Positions 36,269 to 45,675 of a DNA stretch of 64,000 nucleotides are shown here, in pieces. Source of the DNA: CAIYRG01 sp964494505 (GTDB lineage Bacteria > Pseudomonadota > Alphaproteobacteria > Micropepsales > Micropepsaceae); assembly GCA_964494505.1 (NCBI GenBank), contig CAZBRO010000029.1:1-64000 (forward strand), read 5' to 3'. Within the stretch, counting starts at the first letter, position 1; every line of letters begins with the position of its first letter. The position numbers were made by a program, and so were the translations under genes. Under the pieces are notes generated by a model, which was not told the origin of the DNA, did not search any database, and saw nothing but the letters and a program-made list of their open reading frames with translations.

Positions 36269-37078
36269 ATGCCCTGCCGAATGCCGCCGGCCGGGCCCCG
36301 AGGTGCGGCCGGTTTTCGGCGGCTTGGCCCGACGCGATTGCCGCGCATCATGACCTATAACGTGCATCGGTGCCTTGGCCTCGACGGCCAGTTGTCGCCG
36401 CGCCGGATCGTCAGCGTCATCGCGGCGTGCAAGCCCGACATCGTGGCGCTTCAGGAACTCGACGTCGGACGCTTGAGAACGGGTCAGATCGACCAAGCCA
36501 GGCTGATCGCCCATGAACTCGGCATGGCCTTCCACTTCCAGCCCGCGATTCACGTGCTGGAGGAAAAATTCGGCGATGCGATCCTCACCGCCGGCGATTG
36601 CAGGCTGATGCGGGCGGGCCTGCTCTCCGTACGCGGCTGGCTGCCTGACATCAGATCGCGCGGGGCATTGTGGGTGAAAGTGACGCTTGGCGGCCGCGAC
36701 ATCCATGTGATCAATACCCATCTCGGGCTTCTCCCGGCCGAGCGCACCGGGCAGGTGTCCGCTCTTCTGGGGCCGGATTGGCTCGGTCATCCCGATTGCC
36801 GCGATCCAGTGCTGCTGGCCGGCGATTTCAATGCCGTCCCGCAAGGCAAGAGCTGCCGCCGGCTGGCGAGGCGGCTCGGCGCGAAATGGCAGGGGCTCGG
36901 GAGAGGGCCGCTTCCCACCTTCCCGAGCAACTTCCCGGTCGCCAAGCTCGATCATGTTTTTGCCAGCGGCGTACGCTTCACCGCCATGGAGGTGGTGCAT
37001 ACCCCCCTTGCGCGCGTGGCTTCCGATCATCTGCCGCTGATTGCGGATTTCGAATTCGGCGCTGTGCACCCGCACTAA
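36269..37078 (+). CDS. Endonuclease/exonuclease/phosphatase family protein
   Basis: 269 aa from ATG 36269; ATG 36281 and ATG 36350 are alternatives, and no clear ribosome site decides. The DNase I-like core is complete: MTYNVHRCLG, IVALQELDVGR, INTHLGLL, LLAGDFNAVPQG and ASDHLPLIADF carry the expected Asn, Glu, His, Asp-Asn and Asp-His residues. Members cut nucleic acids, phosphoinositides or lipid headgroups, so the substrate is unknown. It precedes the TonB receptor operon. Confidence 0.82.
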   Translation: MPCRMPPAGPRGAAGFRRLGPTRLPRIMTYNVHRCLGLDGQLSPRRIVSVIAACKPDIVALQELDVGRLRTGQIDQARLIAHELGMAFHFQPAIHVLEEKFGDAILTAGDCRLMRAGLLSVRGWLPDIRSRGALWVKVTLGGRDIHVINTHLGLLPAERTGQVSALLGPDWLGHPDCRDPVLLAGDFNAVPQGKSCRRLARRLGAKWQGLGRGPLPTFPSNFPVAKLDHVFASGVRFTAMEVVHTPLARVASDHLPLIADFEFGAVHPH

Positions 37079-37153
37079 GGCCAATGGGGGTAATGGGGGC
37101 GGGAACTTTCCCTGGCCTTAAGCGTATTGAGGTTCTTCCCTGGGGAGGGGGGC

Positions 37154-39052
37154 GTGATTCGTGGAATCGCTGTATCTGCTTGCCTGTTGTGCGCCCTAGC
37201 GACGGAAGCCGCCGCGCAGGCGCAGAGCGTCCCCGATCTCAGCCGGCTTTCCATCGACGAACTTGCCAATGTCGAGATCAGCACGGTTTCGAGGCGTCCG
37301 GAGCCGCTCAGCGGTGCAGCGGCAGCGATTTACGTCATCACGGCCGAGGACATTCGCCGCTCCGGCGCGACCAGCCTGCCGGAAGTCCTGAGGCTCGCTC
37401 CCAATCTGCAGGTGGCGAGGCTCGATTCCGGGGCCTATGCCATCAGCGCGCGCGGCTTCAACCACAATACCGGCACAGCGAACAAACTACAGGTCATGAT
37501 CGATGGCCGCGTCGTCTATACGCCATTGTTCTCCGGCGTGTTCTGGGACGAACAGGACATCCCCCTTGCCGACGTCGACCGCATCGAGGTGATCAGCGGC
37601 CCCGGCGGTGCGCTGTGGGGGTCGAACGCCGTCAACGGCGTCATCAACGTCATTACCAAGAGTTCACGCGAGACGCAGGGTGCGCTTGTCGACGTGCAGG
37701 TGGGAAGCCTCGACCAGACTGCCACCGCCCGCTTTGGAGGTAAGATCGGAGAGGATGCGAATTTCCGCCTCTATATGATGGGCGCCAAGCGCGGGGCACT
37801 GGAAACCTCAACTGGCGCGGATGAGGGCGATTCCTGGGACAAGCTTCAGGGCGGCTTCCGCACCGATTGGAGCCACGGGAGCGATGCGCTCACCTTCCAG
37901 GGCGACATCTACAGCGGGACGACGGAAGACCAGCCGGGGGCCTTGCGCAACGGCGCCATTTCCGGCGGTAATCTGCTGGGGCGCTGGACGAGAGCATTTG
38001 CCGGCGGGTCCATGCTGCAAACCCAGCTCTATTATTCGCGCTCGCGCCGCACCACGACTTCCGGAATCGTGGCCACTCTCGACAGCTACGATCTGGACCT
38101 TCAATACAATTTTGCCGCGGCCGGCGGGCAGAATTTCGTGATCGGCGCGGGCGATCGTGTCACCGATGACGATTTCGTGCCCGGCCCGAAAACCTCGTTC
38201 CTCGATCCTGCCAGGCGCACGCTCAATCTCGCCAACTTCTTCGTCCAGGACCAGATCGGCCTCGCCGAGGGCCTGGCGCTCACGCTCGGCATCAAGGCCG
38301 AGCACAATGATTACACGGGCCTCGAATACATGCCCGATGCGCGGCTTGCCTGGAGCGTGTTCGACAACGCTCTTGTCTGGGCCGCGATATCGGGGGCGGT
38401 CAGAACCCCGTCGCGCTTTGACCGCGATCTGTTCATCACCGGCACGTTCGGAGGCGGACGCGATTTTGTTTCCGAGCATCTCACCGCTTACGAACTCGGC
38501 TATCGCGGACAAATCTCGAGCACGGCGTCCTTCTCCGTCTCAGCCTTCTACAATGCCTACGACCGGCTGCGCACGGTCGAAGCGTCCACCCCGGCGGTCT
38601 TTCCGCTCGTCGTGTTGAACAATATGAGCGGAAGCACCTACGGCGTCGAAATGTGGGGCAATTATGCGCCGCTATCCTGGTGGCGCTTGAGCGCCGGTCT
38701 CAGCACCCTCACCAAAGACCTGCACCTCGATTCCGGCAGCCGCGACATTTTCGGCGTCCAGTTTGCCGGCAACGACCCCTCCTATCAGGCCTCGCTTCGC
38801 TCCAGCATGGATGTGACCGACAGCGTCGCGTTGGACGTGGATCTGCGGGCGATAGACGATCTATCGAGTCCGCATGTGCCGGGCTATGCGGAAGCCGATG
38901 TGCGTCTCGCCTGGCGCGTGAGCGACACCCTCGAGCTTGCAGTGACCGGCGCCAATCTGCTGCACGCCCGCCACACGGAGTTCATCAATCCATCGCTGCC
39001 GGCGCAGGAAATTCCCCGCAGCATCGACGTCAGCGCGCGCTGGCGGTACTGA
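37154..39052 (+). CDS. TonB-dependent receptor
   Basis: Outer-membrane receptor, 632 aa from GTG 37154, just after a G-rich ribosome site. A signal peptide ends near EAAAQAQS; the plug domain has EVLRLAPNLQVARLDSGAYA, VMIDGRVVYTPLFSGVFWD and IEVISGPGGALWGSNAVNGV; the barrel ends in aromatic ARWRY. It is smaller than typical siderophore receptors and close to the cobalamin/colicin-receptor size class. The next three genes are a YfiR protein, a CHASE8 kinase and a response regulator with very short gaps, so the receptor is probably part of a sensing operon. Confidence 0.92.
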   Translation: MIRGIAVSACLLCALATEAAAQAQSVPDLSRLSIDELANVEISTVSRRPEPLSGAAAAIYVITAEDIRRSGATSLPEVLRLAPNLQVARLDSGAYAISARGFNHNTGTANKLQVMIDGRVVYTPLFSGVFWDEQDIPLADVDRIEVISGPGGALWGSNAVNGVINVITKSSRETQGALVDVQVGSLDQTATARFGGKIGEDANFRLYMMGAKRGALETSTGADEGDSWDKLQGGFRTDWSHGSDALTFQGDIYSGTTEDQPGALRNGAISGGNLLGRWTRAFAGGSMLQTQLYYSRSRRTTTSGIVATLDSYDLDLQYNFAAAGGQNFVIGAGDRVTDDDFVPGPKTSFLDPARRTLNLANFFVQDQIGLAEGLALTLGIKAEHNDYTGLEYMPDARLAWSVFDNALVWAAISGAVRTPSRFDRDLFITGTFGGGRDFVSEHLTAYELGYRGQISSTASFSVSAFYNAYDRLRTVEASTPAVFPLVVLNNMSGSTYGVEMWGNYAPLSWWRLSAGLSTLTKDLHLDSGSRDIFGVQFAGNDPSYQASLRSSMDVTDSVALDVDLRAIDDLSSPHVPGYAEADVRLAWRVSDTLELAVTGANLLHARHTEFINPSLPAQEIPRSIDVSARWRY

Positions 39053-39062
39053 AGGAGGCCGC

Positions 39063-39611
39063 TTGACCGGAGGGCGCATCGCTTCGGCATCGATCGCAGC
39101 CGTCCTGGCGTTCGCGGTCCGGGCTTCCGATGCCGCGCCCGCCGACTCGCTCGAATACGCCGTCAAAGCGACCTTCGTGTACAAGTTCGCGGCCTTCGTG
39201 GATTGGCCTCCCGCCGCGTTCGGAGCATCAGCCAGTCCGTTCGAGCTCTGCGTCGTCGGAAACGATCCGGTTGCGCAGATCATCGATTCGGTGGCCGCGG
39301 GGCAGATCGCAGGGGACCGGCCTGTCACGGTCAGGCACCTTGCGGCCGTCGCGCGCGATTCGGGGTGCCACATCCTTTATGTGGCGTTCAACGGCCTGCC
39401 GGCGGAAGAGGCGCTGGACGCGGTACGCAGCGCTCCCGTTCTGACGATCACCGATTCGGTTCATGGCGGGCCCGCGCACGGCATCATCAGCTTCGTCGTT
39501 CAGGCCAACCGCGTGCGGTTCGACATCGACGATGCCGCGGCCGCCGAGAGCGGGCTTTCCATCAGCTCGAAACTGTTGAGCCTGGCCCGCGCGGTCAGGC
39601 CAAGGCCATAG
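39063..39611 (+). CDS. YfiR family periplasmic protein (DUF4154)
   Basis: 182 aa from TTG 39063, following AAGGAGG. The signal peptide is followed by the YfiR hallmark YAVKATFVYKFAAFVDWPPA, then FELCVVGNDP and GIISFVVQANRVRFDID. YfiR of Pseudomonas sits in the periplasm and represses the CHASE8-domain diguanylate cyclase YfiN. Here the adjacent protein with a CHASE8-like sensor is a histidine kinase, which is the likely partner. Confidence 0.9.
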   Translation: MTGGRIASASIAAVLAFAVRASDAAPADSLEYAVKATFVYKFAAFVDWPPAAFGASASPFELCVVGNDPVAQIIDSVAAGQIAGDRPVTVRHLAAVARDSGCHILYVAFNGLPAEEALDAVRSAPVLTITDSVHGGPAHGIISFVVQANRVRFDIDDAAAAESGLSISSKLLSLARAVRPRP

Positions 39612-39625
39612 GAGCGCGAGCCTCG

Positions 39626-41002
39626 ATGCTCACTTGGCCAAAGATGCGGCTCAGCAGAAAATTCACCCCGTCGGTGGCGCTGGTGAGCGCGCTCGCCATC
39701 GTGCTCGGCGGTATCCTCGCGACGTTCTACGAAGAGACGCTCTACCGCGCCCAGCAGGTTCAGGGCGTTGGCGTTCAGGCCCGTATCCTGGCGGCGAGCG
39801 TCACGGCGGCGCTCGTGTTCAAGGACGACAAGGCCGCGCAGGAATTCGTCTCCGCACTGCAGGCGGTTCCCGAACTCGAGGCGGCCGGCGTCTATGACGC
39901 CACCGGCCGCCGCGTCGCGGGCTTTGTCCGCGCGGGCGCGGAGCCGCTTCCCACCAATGCCGAGATCGGCACTTCGCGTGTCGCCAACAACCGCATTTAT
40001 GTCGTGCGGCCGGTGGATCAGGACGCGGATGAGGTCGGCGCGGTCTATCTCAGGGGCGTCATGGAATCCTTTGGCCGCAGAGTCGTGCGCTATAGCGGCA
40101 TCATGCTGCTCGTCGCCATGGGCGTTCTGGTGCTGGCAGTGTCCTATGCCGCGCAAAACGCGCTCTCTCTCGCCAATGCACGGCTGGAAGCACAGGCACG
40201 CGAGCTGACGCTTTCCAATCAGAAACTGCAGGCGGAGATGCAGGAACGCGAAAAGGCCGAAGACGCCCTGCGCCAGAGCCAGAAAATGGAAGCCATCGGC
40301 CAGCTTTCCGGCGGCATCGCGCACGATTTCAACAATCTGCTGAGCATCATCAAGGGCAATCTGCAATTGCTGCAGCGGCGGGTGGCCCAAGGGCGCAGCG
40401 ATGTCCAGCGTTATATCGACGGCGCCCATGAAGGAGTGGACCGGGCCGCCAGCCTGACGCAGCGGATACTCGCCTTCTCCCGCCGCCAGCCGCTGTCGCC
40501 CAAGCCCGTCGATCTTTCCAGTCTGCTCGACGGCATGACCGATCTCCTCCGGCACTCGGTCGGCGACGGCGTTCAGATCGAGATGCGGCTTGGGGCCGAC
40601 TGGCATGTTCTTTGCGACGCCAATCAGATGGAGAACGTCATCATCAACCTTGCGGTGAATGCTCGCGATGCCATGCCCTCGGGCGGAAAGCTCACCATCG
40701 AGACATTGAACTGCCCCGCGAAAGACAGCGGCGAACGCGCCGGTACGGCCGGCGATTGCGTGGCGCTCGCGATCACGGATACCGGCATGGGCATGTCCGA
40801 GGAAGTCCGGCAAAAGGCTCTCGAACCGTTCTTCACCACCAAGCCGCAGGGGCGCGGCACCGGGCTTGGCCTCAGCATGACCTTCGGTTACGTGCGCCAA
40901 TCCAATGGCGATCTCATCATCGAGAGCGAGTTGGGCAAAGGCACCACGATCACCATTCTTCTACCCCGTTACGAAACCCAACCCTTGCCAGTGAGTGTAT
41001 GA
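39626..41002 (+). CDS. CHASE8-domain sensor histidine kinase
   Basis: 458 aa from ATG 39626. A first helix (VALVSALAIVLGGILATFY) is followed by a periplasmic CHASE8-like domain (AASVTAALVFKDDKAAQEFV, ALQAVPELEAAGVYDATGR) and a second helix (IMLLVAMGVLVLAVSYAA). A coiled linker leads to the kinase core with His in GIAHDFNNLLSIIKGN, N box NLAVNARDAMP and G boxes DTGMGMSEE and GTGLGLSMTFG. The stop overlaps the regulator start. The CHASE8 domain is the part YfiR would be expected to bind. Confidence 0.88.
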   Translation: MLTWPKMRLSRKFTPSVALVSALAIVLGGILATFYEETLYRAQQVQGVGVQARILAASVTAALVFKDDKAAQEFVSALQAVPELEAAGVYDATGRRVAGFVRAGAEPLPTNAEIGTSRVANNRIYVVRPVDQDADEVGAVYLRGVMESFGRRVVRYSGIMLLVAMGVLVLAVSYAAQNALSLANARLEAQARELTLSNQKLQAEMQEREKAEDALRQSQKMEAIGQLSGGIAHDFNNLLSIIKGNLQLLQRRVAQGRSDVQRYIDGAHEGVDRAASLTQRILAFSRRQPLSPKPVDLSSLLDGMTDLLRHSVGDGVQIEMRLGADWHVLCDANQMENVIINLAVNARDAMPSGGKLTIETLNCPAKDSGERAGTAGDCVALAITDTGMGMSEEVRQKALEPFFTTKPQGRGTGLGLSMTFGYVRQSNGDLIIESELGKGTTITILLPRYETQPLPVSV

Positions 41003-41391
41003 TGGTCCCCATGGAAAAAACCGAAAACCACCCCGCCGTCCTCGTGGTCGAGGACGAGCCCTTGCTGCTGATGGTGGTGAGCGAAACGCTGCGCGATGCC
41101 GGCTACGCCGTATGGGAAGCCTGCGACGCCGAAGCGGCGCTGGCCATCATCAAGGCGGAGTCGGGGATCGATCTCTTGATCAGCGACGTGAAAATGCCCG
41201 GCATGACGGGCTATCAGTTGGTCGATGCCGGGCTCTCGCTTCGCCCGCGTCTCAAAGTGCTGCTGATGACGGGCTATGCGCACGAACCTGTGCCAAAACG
41301 GATCACCGACGCCGGCATAAAGATGCTCTACAAACCGTTCGATTTCGAAAGGCTCCCGGCCGTGGCGAACGAAATCCTCCACCGCGCGTAG
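40999..41391 (+). CDS. Single-domain response regulator
   Basis: 130 aa from ATG 40999 (overlap with the kinase stop; ATG 41002 or 41011 are alternatives). The receiver has AVLVVEDEPLLLMVV, phospho-acceptor Asp in DLLISDVKMPGMTG, and the Lys in MLYKPFDFE. No output domain is present, so it works by protein contact or as a relay. It is the natural partner of the kinase just upstream. Confidence 0.93.
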   Translation: MMVPMEKTENHPAVLVVEDEPLLLMVVSETLRDAGYAVWEACDAEAALAIIKAESGIDLLISDVKMPGMTGYQLVDAGLSLRPRLKVLLMTGYAHEPVPKRITDAGIKMLYKPFDFERLPAVANEILHRA

Positions 41392-41495
41392 CCGGAATTT
41401 CCCCGTCACGGCCAGGCCGCCCCTCGCGCCACCATCGGGGGAACGACCTCGCCCCATCGCGCGTAGGTAAGGAGACGGCACAGGGAGTTAGACCC

Positions 41496-41684
41496 ATGAA
41501 GATGCTGAACCACGCACTCTTTGGCGCGATTGCGATCACGCTCCTCTCGGGTTGCGCCTATCGCGTTTACGACCGCTACGCCTATGACGAACCGTATTAT
41601 GGCGACCGTTACTATGAGCGTTATGGGTATGACCGCGACTGCTGGTACGACCGCCTCAACGTCCGCCATTGCGAAGCCCGCTAG
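41496..41684 (+). CDS. Tyr-rich small lipoprotein
   Basis: 62 aa from ATG 41496. Lipobox LLSGC at residues 17-21 predicts lipid attachment. The mature part is dominated by Tyr, Asp and Arg (YDEPYYGDRYYERYGYDRD). Short repeats of this kind are often cell-envelope components; the function is unknown. Confidence 0.65.
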   Translation: MKMLNHALFGAIAITLLSGCAYRVYDRYAYDEPYYGDRYYERYGYDRDCWYDRLNVRHCEAR

Positions 41685-41693
41685 ATCCAGCTT

Positions 41694-42740
41694 CTAGGGC
41701 GCGAATTCGGTCGCAACGAAATCGGCCGCTTTCACGCGCGCGAAATCAGGCGCGCGAGGGTGAGCGGGATAAAGCCTCGCATCGCGTTCGATGCCGGTGA
41801 CCGAGATTTTCGGGCCGGCCGGCACGGCGGCCGCGTAGATTTGGGCGATGACTTCGAGCTGCGGCCGGGCGGCTTTCGAGAAACCCGAAGCAAGGATCGC
41901 ATCGACGCTGGCTTTGGGATCGGAATGGATCAGCCGTTCGGCGCGCGCGATGGCCCGGGTCACGGCAGCGATCCGCTCCGGGTTCGCGCCGATGGCCTCG
42001 CGCGTCGCGGCGAGCGCGTGGACTTGGCCCTGGGCAAGCTCGGCCACTTCGCCGCCGGAATTGTCGGCCACCAGGACCGCGCCATCTTCCACGAGTACGG
42101 TTTCGAGATAGGGCGTGTGCGCGAACAGCGCGTCCACCCTCCTCTGCCGCAAGGACGCCACCTGATCGGGACCGTCCACCACGACGAGCTTCGCGTCCTT
42201 GTCCGGGTTCATTCCGGCAGCGGCGAACAGAGCGCGCAAGCGCGGCGCCACTTCGCCGGCGAGCCCGATTCTCAGACCGGCGAGTTTGTGCAAGCGGTCG
42301 CCCAACGGCGCGGCGGGTGAAAATGCGCGCGCTTGCGCCACATCCTGGCGCAGCACCAGATCGATGGGCTCGTTGGCGAGCAGGCTCGCGAACAGCCGGA
42401 TCGGTTTATCCTCGGCCATGAGCCCGAGGAACATCGGCGGCGGCAACAGCGCGACATCGGCCTCGCCCGTGAACAGCCGGTCTCCGACACTGCGAGGGGC
42501 CGGCGCGACGAGAATTTCCGGCATCAATCCTTCCTGCTCGAAATAACCCGCGCCCAGCGCCACCCACAGCGTGAAGAATTGCAGGTTCCCGATGTTCGGC
42601 ACCTCGATGCGCACGCGCGTGAGGGCAGGCGCAGCCGACGCGAAACCGCCCGCAAGGCCAAGCACGGCCGCAAATGCCATCGGCAGCGCCACGCAGAGGC
42701 GAGCGTGCTTGGCAACCGAAGACCAACAGGATTTGCTCAT
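41694..42740 (-). CDS. NMT1/THI5-like ABC transporter substrate-binding protein
   Basis: 348 aa with a signal sequence ending near GGFASAAP. The mature protein begins TRVRIEVPNIGNLQFFTLWV and ALGAGYFEQEGLMPEILVAP, typical of the nitrate/taurine/thiamine-precursor binding fold. LAGLRIGLAGEVAPRLR and LRQRRVDALFAHTPYLE are hinge-region equivalents. No permease or ATPase is adjacent, so it is a lone binding protein like the one at 5408. Confidence 0.82.
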   Translation of the reverse strand: MSKSCWSSVAKHARLCVALPMAFAAVLGLAGGFASAAPALTRVRIEVPNIGNLQFFTLWVALGAGYFEQEGLMPEILVAPAPRSVGDRLFTGEADVALLPPPMFLGLMAEDKPIRLFASLLANEPIDLVLRQDVAQARAFSPAAPLGDRLHKLAGLRIGLAGEVAPRLRALFAAAGMNPDKDAKLVVVDGPDQVASLRQRRVDALFAHTPYLETVLVEDGAVLVADNSGGEVAELAQGQVHALAATREAIGANPERIAAVTRAIARAERLIHSDPKASVDAILASGFSKAARPQLEVIAQIYAAAVPAGPKISVTGIERDARLYPAHPRAPDFARVKAADFVATEFAP

Positions 42741-42776
42741 GTCCGGACTCTGAGAGAACGCAAACCTTTGCGGGTT

Positions 42777-45512
42777 CTATTGCGGCGGCGGACCTTGCGT
42801 GATGCGCACCAGATCGTCCGGGCGGATCCATTTCTTGAACGCCGCCTGGATTTCCGCGGGCCCGAGCGCGATGTACCGCCCGGCCGCCAGTGTCGGCTCG
42901 TCCAGCGGCAAATCCAGGTCCCAGCGCCCGGCGAGCCCGCGCGCAATTCCCGTGACGCTCGATTCGCCGAGCGGTATCTGGCGGATCATCAACGCCTTGA
43001 CGCGCTGCAGCTCGTCGGCCGTCACCGGCTCGTTCTGCATCTTCCTCAGTTCCTGCACGACGATGGTGCTCGCCTTGGTCACGTTCTCCGGGTCGGACGC
43101 GTATTGCACGAAGTAATTGCCGCGCGTCTTGCCGGCATTCACATCCGAACCGACCGAATAGACGAGACCCGCATTCTTGCGCAGGTCGATGGAGAGCCGC
43201 GTCGAATAGAAGCTGCCGCCGAGCACAGCGCTGCCCAATTCCAGCGCGTAATAATCGGGGTCCGCGCGCGTAATCCCGATGGTCTCGGCCAGAACGACCG
43301 TATTCTGGACACGGCTCTCGTCCGGCACGGCGACCGTCTTCGATCCGTTGGGCGGCACGGCCGGAAGGTCCGTCGGCGGCTTCGGTCCCTCGCCCTTCCA
43401 GGCGCCGAAATATTTCCCAATCACGGCGCGCGCCTGTTCCGGCGTCACCCGGCCCACCATCACGATGGTGGCGAGATCGGGCCGGTAGGCCTTGTGGAAA
43501 TAATCCACCACATCGGCGCGCGTAATGGTTCGCACGCTTTCCGGCGTCGCATCGCGCAAGGAAGGATCCCCCGCCGGGAAGAGGGCCTCGCGCAGATTCC
43601 GCTGCATCAGATAGCCCGGGCTCTTGAGCTGGGCCGCAACCACGCGCGAAACCTGCCCCTTGATCACGTCGAGGGCTTCTTGCGGCAAAGCGGGATGCAA
43701 CTCATTGTCGGCCAGCAATTGCACGCCGCGGTCGAGATCGCGCGTCAACACCTGAACCGTGAAGTCGGGGCCGGCGTCTTCCTGCGCGCCAATCTTATCC
43801 AGCGCTTCCTGGTAGGCGATGCGGTCCAGGCTCTCGCTGCCATAATCGAACAATTGGCCGAGCACCTGCGACATGCCTTCCTTGCCGCGCGGCACTTCCA
43901 GTTCAGCCCGCATCTTGATGTGGCCATAGACGGTGACGGTGTCGCTCACGTCTTCGGGCTGCACGATCAGGGTCAGCCCGTTCGGGAGCGTGGTCACCAC
44001 CGGATGCACGCTGGACGGCGGCACGGCGAGCCGGTTCAGCGCGTTCTCTGCCCAATCGGGCAATTTGGTCGCCTGCGCTTCGCCGAGCGCGATGCTTTCC
44101 TGTCCGCCGAAACCCGACGACGCCACCGGACGCCCCGCGCCGCGCGGCACCAGCACGGCGGTGACGGCATGGCCGAGATCGAGATATTGACGCGCCACAC
44201 GGTTCACGTCGGCGACGGTGACCTTTCTGATCCGCTCCAGGTCTTCATCGGGCGAACGCAGATTGTAGACCGCAACCGCCTCGGACCAGATCGAGGCGAG
44301 ACCGGCGATGGAGTTCTTCTGGAATTCGGCCTCGCGCTCTTCCTGCGTCTTGGCCGCGTCCACCAGCTCCGGCGCTACGCCGTCGCGCAGGATTTTTTGC
44401 AGCGTGGCGCGCAGGTCGGAATCGGCCGCCTTTGCATCGCCGTCCGCCGGATAGGAGATCGACGCGTAGGCCATGCCGACTTTGGGCAGCGGATCGAGCG
44501 AGAAACCCGCCGCAAGCGCCTTGCCCTGCGGCACCAGCGCGAAAAGATCGCTGCGTTCGCTGTTCAGGACGTCGGAGAGGACTTCGAGCGCCGGGAAATC
44601 CGGGCTGTCGAGGCCGGGCATGCGCATCGCGAGCACGGTGCCGCCATTGGGATTGTCGGTCGGAATGGAAATCGGTGCGCTGGCCGCGATGGGCTTGGGA
44701 TCGATCGGCGGGTGGGTGCCCAGGTTCTTCTTCGGGATCGCGCCGAACAGGGTGCGGATTTTGGCAAGCGTTGCCTGCGGATCGAGATTGCCGACCACCA
44801 CCAGGATGGCGTTGTTGGGCGCATACCATTTGTCGTAGAAGGCATGGAGGTCGACGGCCGTCGTCTTGTCGAAGGACGGCCGCGTGCCGAGCGCGTCATG
44901 CTCATAGGGCGTCCCCGCGAACATGATCTCGCGCAATTTCTGGAACATCACATAGTTCGGGCTGGAGACGTCCTGCGCCACTTCCTGCTCGATGGCGCCG
45001 CGCTCCTGTTCCCAATCCTTTTGGGTAGCTGAGAGGCCCTGCATCCGGATGGCTTCGATATGAAGCGCGATGTCGATGTCGTCGGACGGCACGGTGAACA
45101 GATATTGGGTCAGGTTTTCGCGTGTATTGGCGTTGAAATTGCCTCCGATGATGCTGCCGATATTGGCAAGCTGATCGGCCGTAAGCCCCGGGCTGCCGCG
45201 GAACATCACATGCTCGAGCGCGTGCGCGGTGCCGGGGAAGCCGTTGGGCACGTCGTTGGAGCCGACGAGATAATTCACCGAGGTGGCGACCACGGGCGCC
45301 AGCGTGTTGCGAACCAGGATGACGCGAAGCCCGTTCGGCAGCGTGGCGCGGAGCACGCCCGGCTCGTTGGCGGGCGCCGCCGCGGCTGCGTTGGCGGGTT
45401 CGGCCGGAGGCGAGCCGAAATTGGCAAATCCCAGAACGGCAAGGGCGATACCGCCCAGCATTGCTCCTGCGAAACCGAGTTTGCGCGCACGGCGCGCGCG
45501 GGAATTGCCCAT
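42777..45512 (-). CDS. M16 family zinc metallopeptidase
   Basis: 911 aa, signal-anchor at the N-terminus (KLGFAGAMLGGIALAVLGFA), so periplasmic or membrane-tethered. The inverted zinc motif HALEHVMFRG (HxxEH) lies near residue 90, with the distal Glu expected in the downstream helix. Four M16-like domains can be seen across the length; the second half lacks the motif, as usual for the non-catalytic half of the fused M16B layout. Likely degrades peptides or processes an envelope protein. Confidence 0.92.
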   Translation of the reverse strand: MGNSRARRARKLGFAGAMLGGIALAVLGFANFGSPPAEPANAAAAAPANEPGVLRATLPNGLRVILVRNTLAPVVATSVNYLVGSNDVPNGFPGTAHALEHVMFRGSPGLTADQLANIGSIIGGNFNANTRENLTQYLFTVPSDDIDIALHIEAIRMQGLSATQKDWEQERGAIEQEVAQDVSSPNYVMFQKLREIMFAGTPYEHDALGTRPSFDKTTAVDLHAFYDKWYAPNNAILVVVGNLDPQATLAKIRTLFGAIPKKNLGTHPPIDPKPIAASAPISIPTDNPNGGTVLAMRMPGLDSPDFPALEVLSDVLNSERSDLFALVPQGKALAAGFSLDPLPKVGMAYASISYPADGDAKAADSDLRATLQKILRDGVAPELVDAAKTQEEREAEFQKNSIAGLASIWSEAVAVYNLRSPDEDLERIRKVTVADVNRVARQYLDLGHAVTAVLVPRGAGRPVASSGFGGQESIALGEAQATKLPDWAENALNRLAVPPSSVHPVVTTLPNGLTLIVQPEDVSDTVTVYGHIKMRAELEVPRGKEGMSQVLGQLFDYGSESLDRIAYQEALDKIGAQEDAGPDFTVQVLTRDLDRGVQLLADNELHPALPQEALDVIKGQVSRVVAAQLKSPGYLMQRNLREALFPAGDPSLRDATPESVRTITRADVVDYFHKAYRPDLATIVMVGRVTPEQARAVIGKYFGAWKGEGPKPPTDLPAVPPNGSKTVAVPDESRVQNTVVLAETIGITRADPDYYALELGSAVLGGSFYSTRLSIDLRKNAGLVYSVGSDVNAGKTRGNYFVQYASDPENVTKASTIVVQELRKMQNEPVTADELQRVKALMIRQIPLGESSVTGIARGLAGRWDLDLPLDEPTLAAGRYIALGPAEIQAAFKKWIRPDDLVRITQGPPPQ

Positions 45513-45675
45513 TGTCTTGCTCCGAAAAAATGGATTCGTGGCGGGCGGCTGTCTGCCCCCAGGGACGAGCGAAATCTATCTTAGTGCGGTCATGGCCGCA
45601 TTGTTACCTTTATTCACGGTCTTCACTTCCCCGTAATTCCCGTGGAACGGCCGGGGCCAGGCGGTGTCCCCTGTT

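Noticed and set aside
42333..45032. 899-residue open frame opposite the M16 peptidase
   Set aside because: Typical antisense shadow of a high-GC gene; no ribosome site and His/Arg-rich composition.
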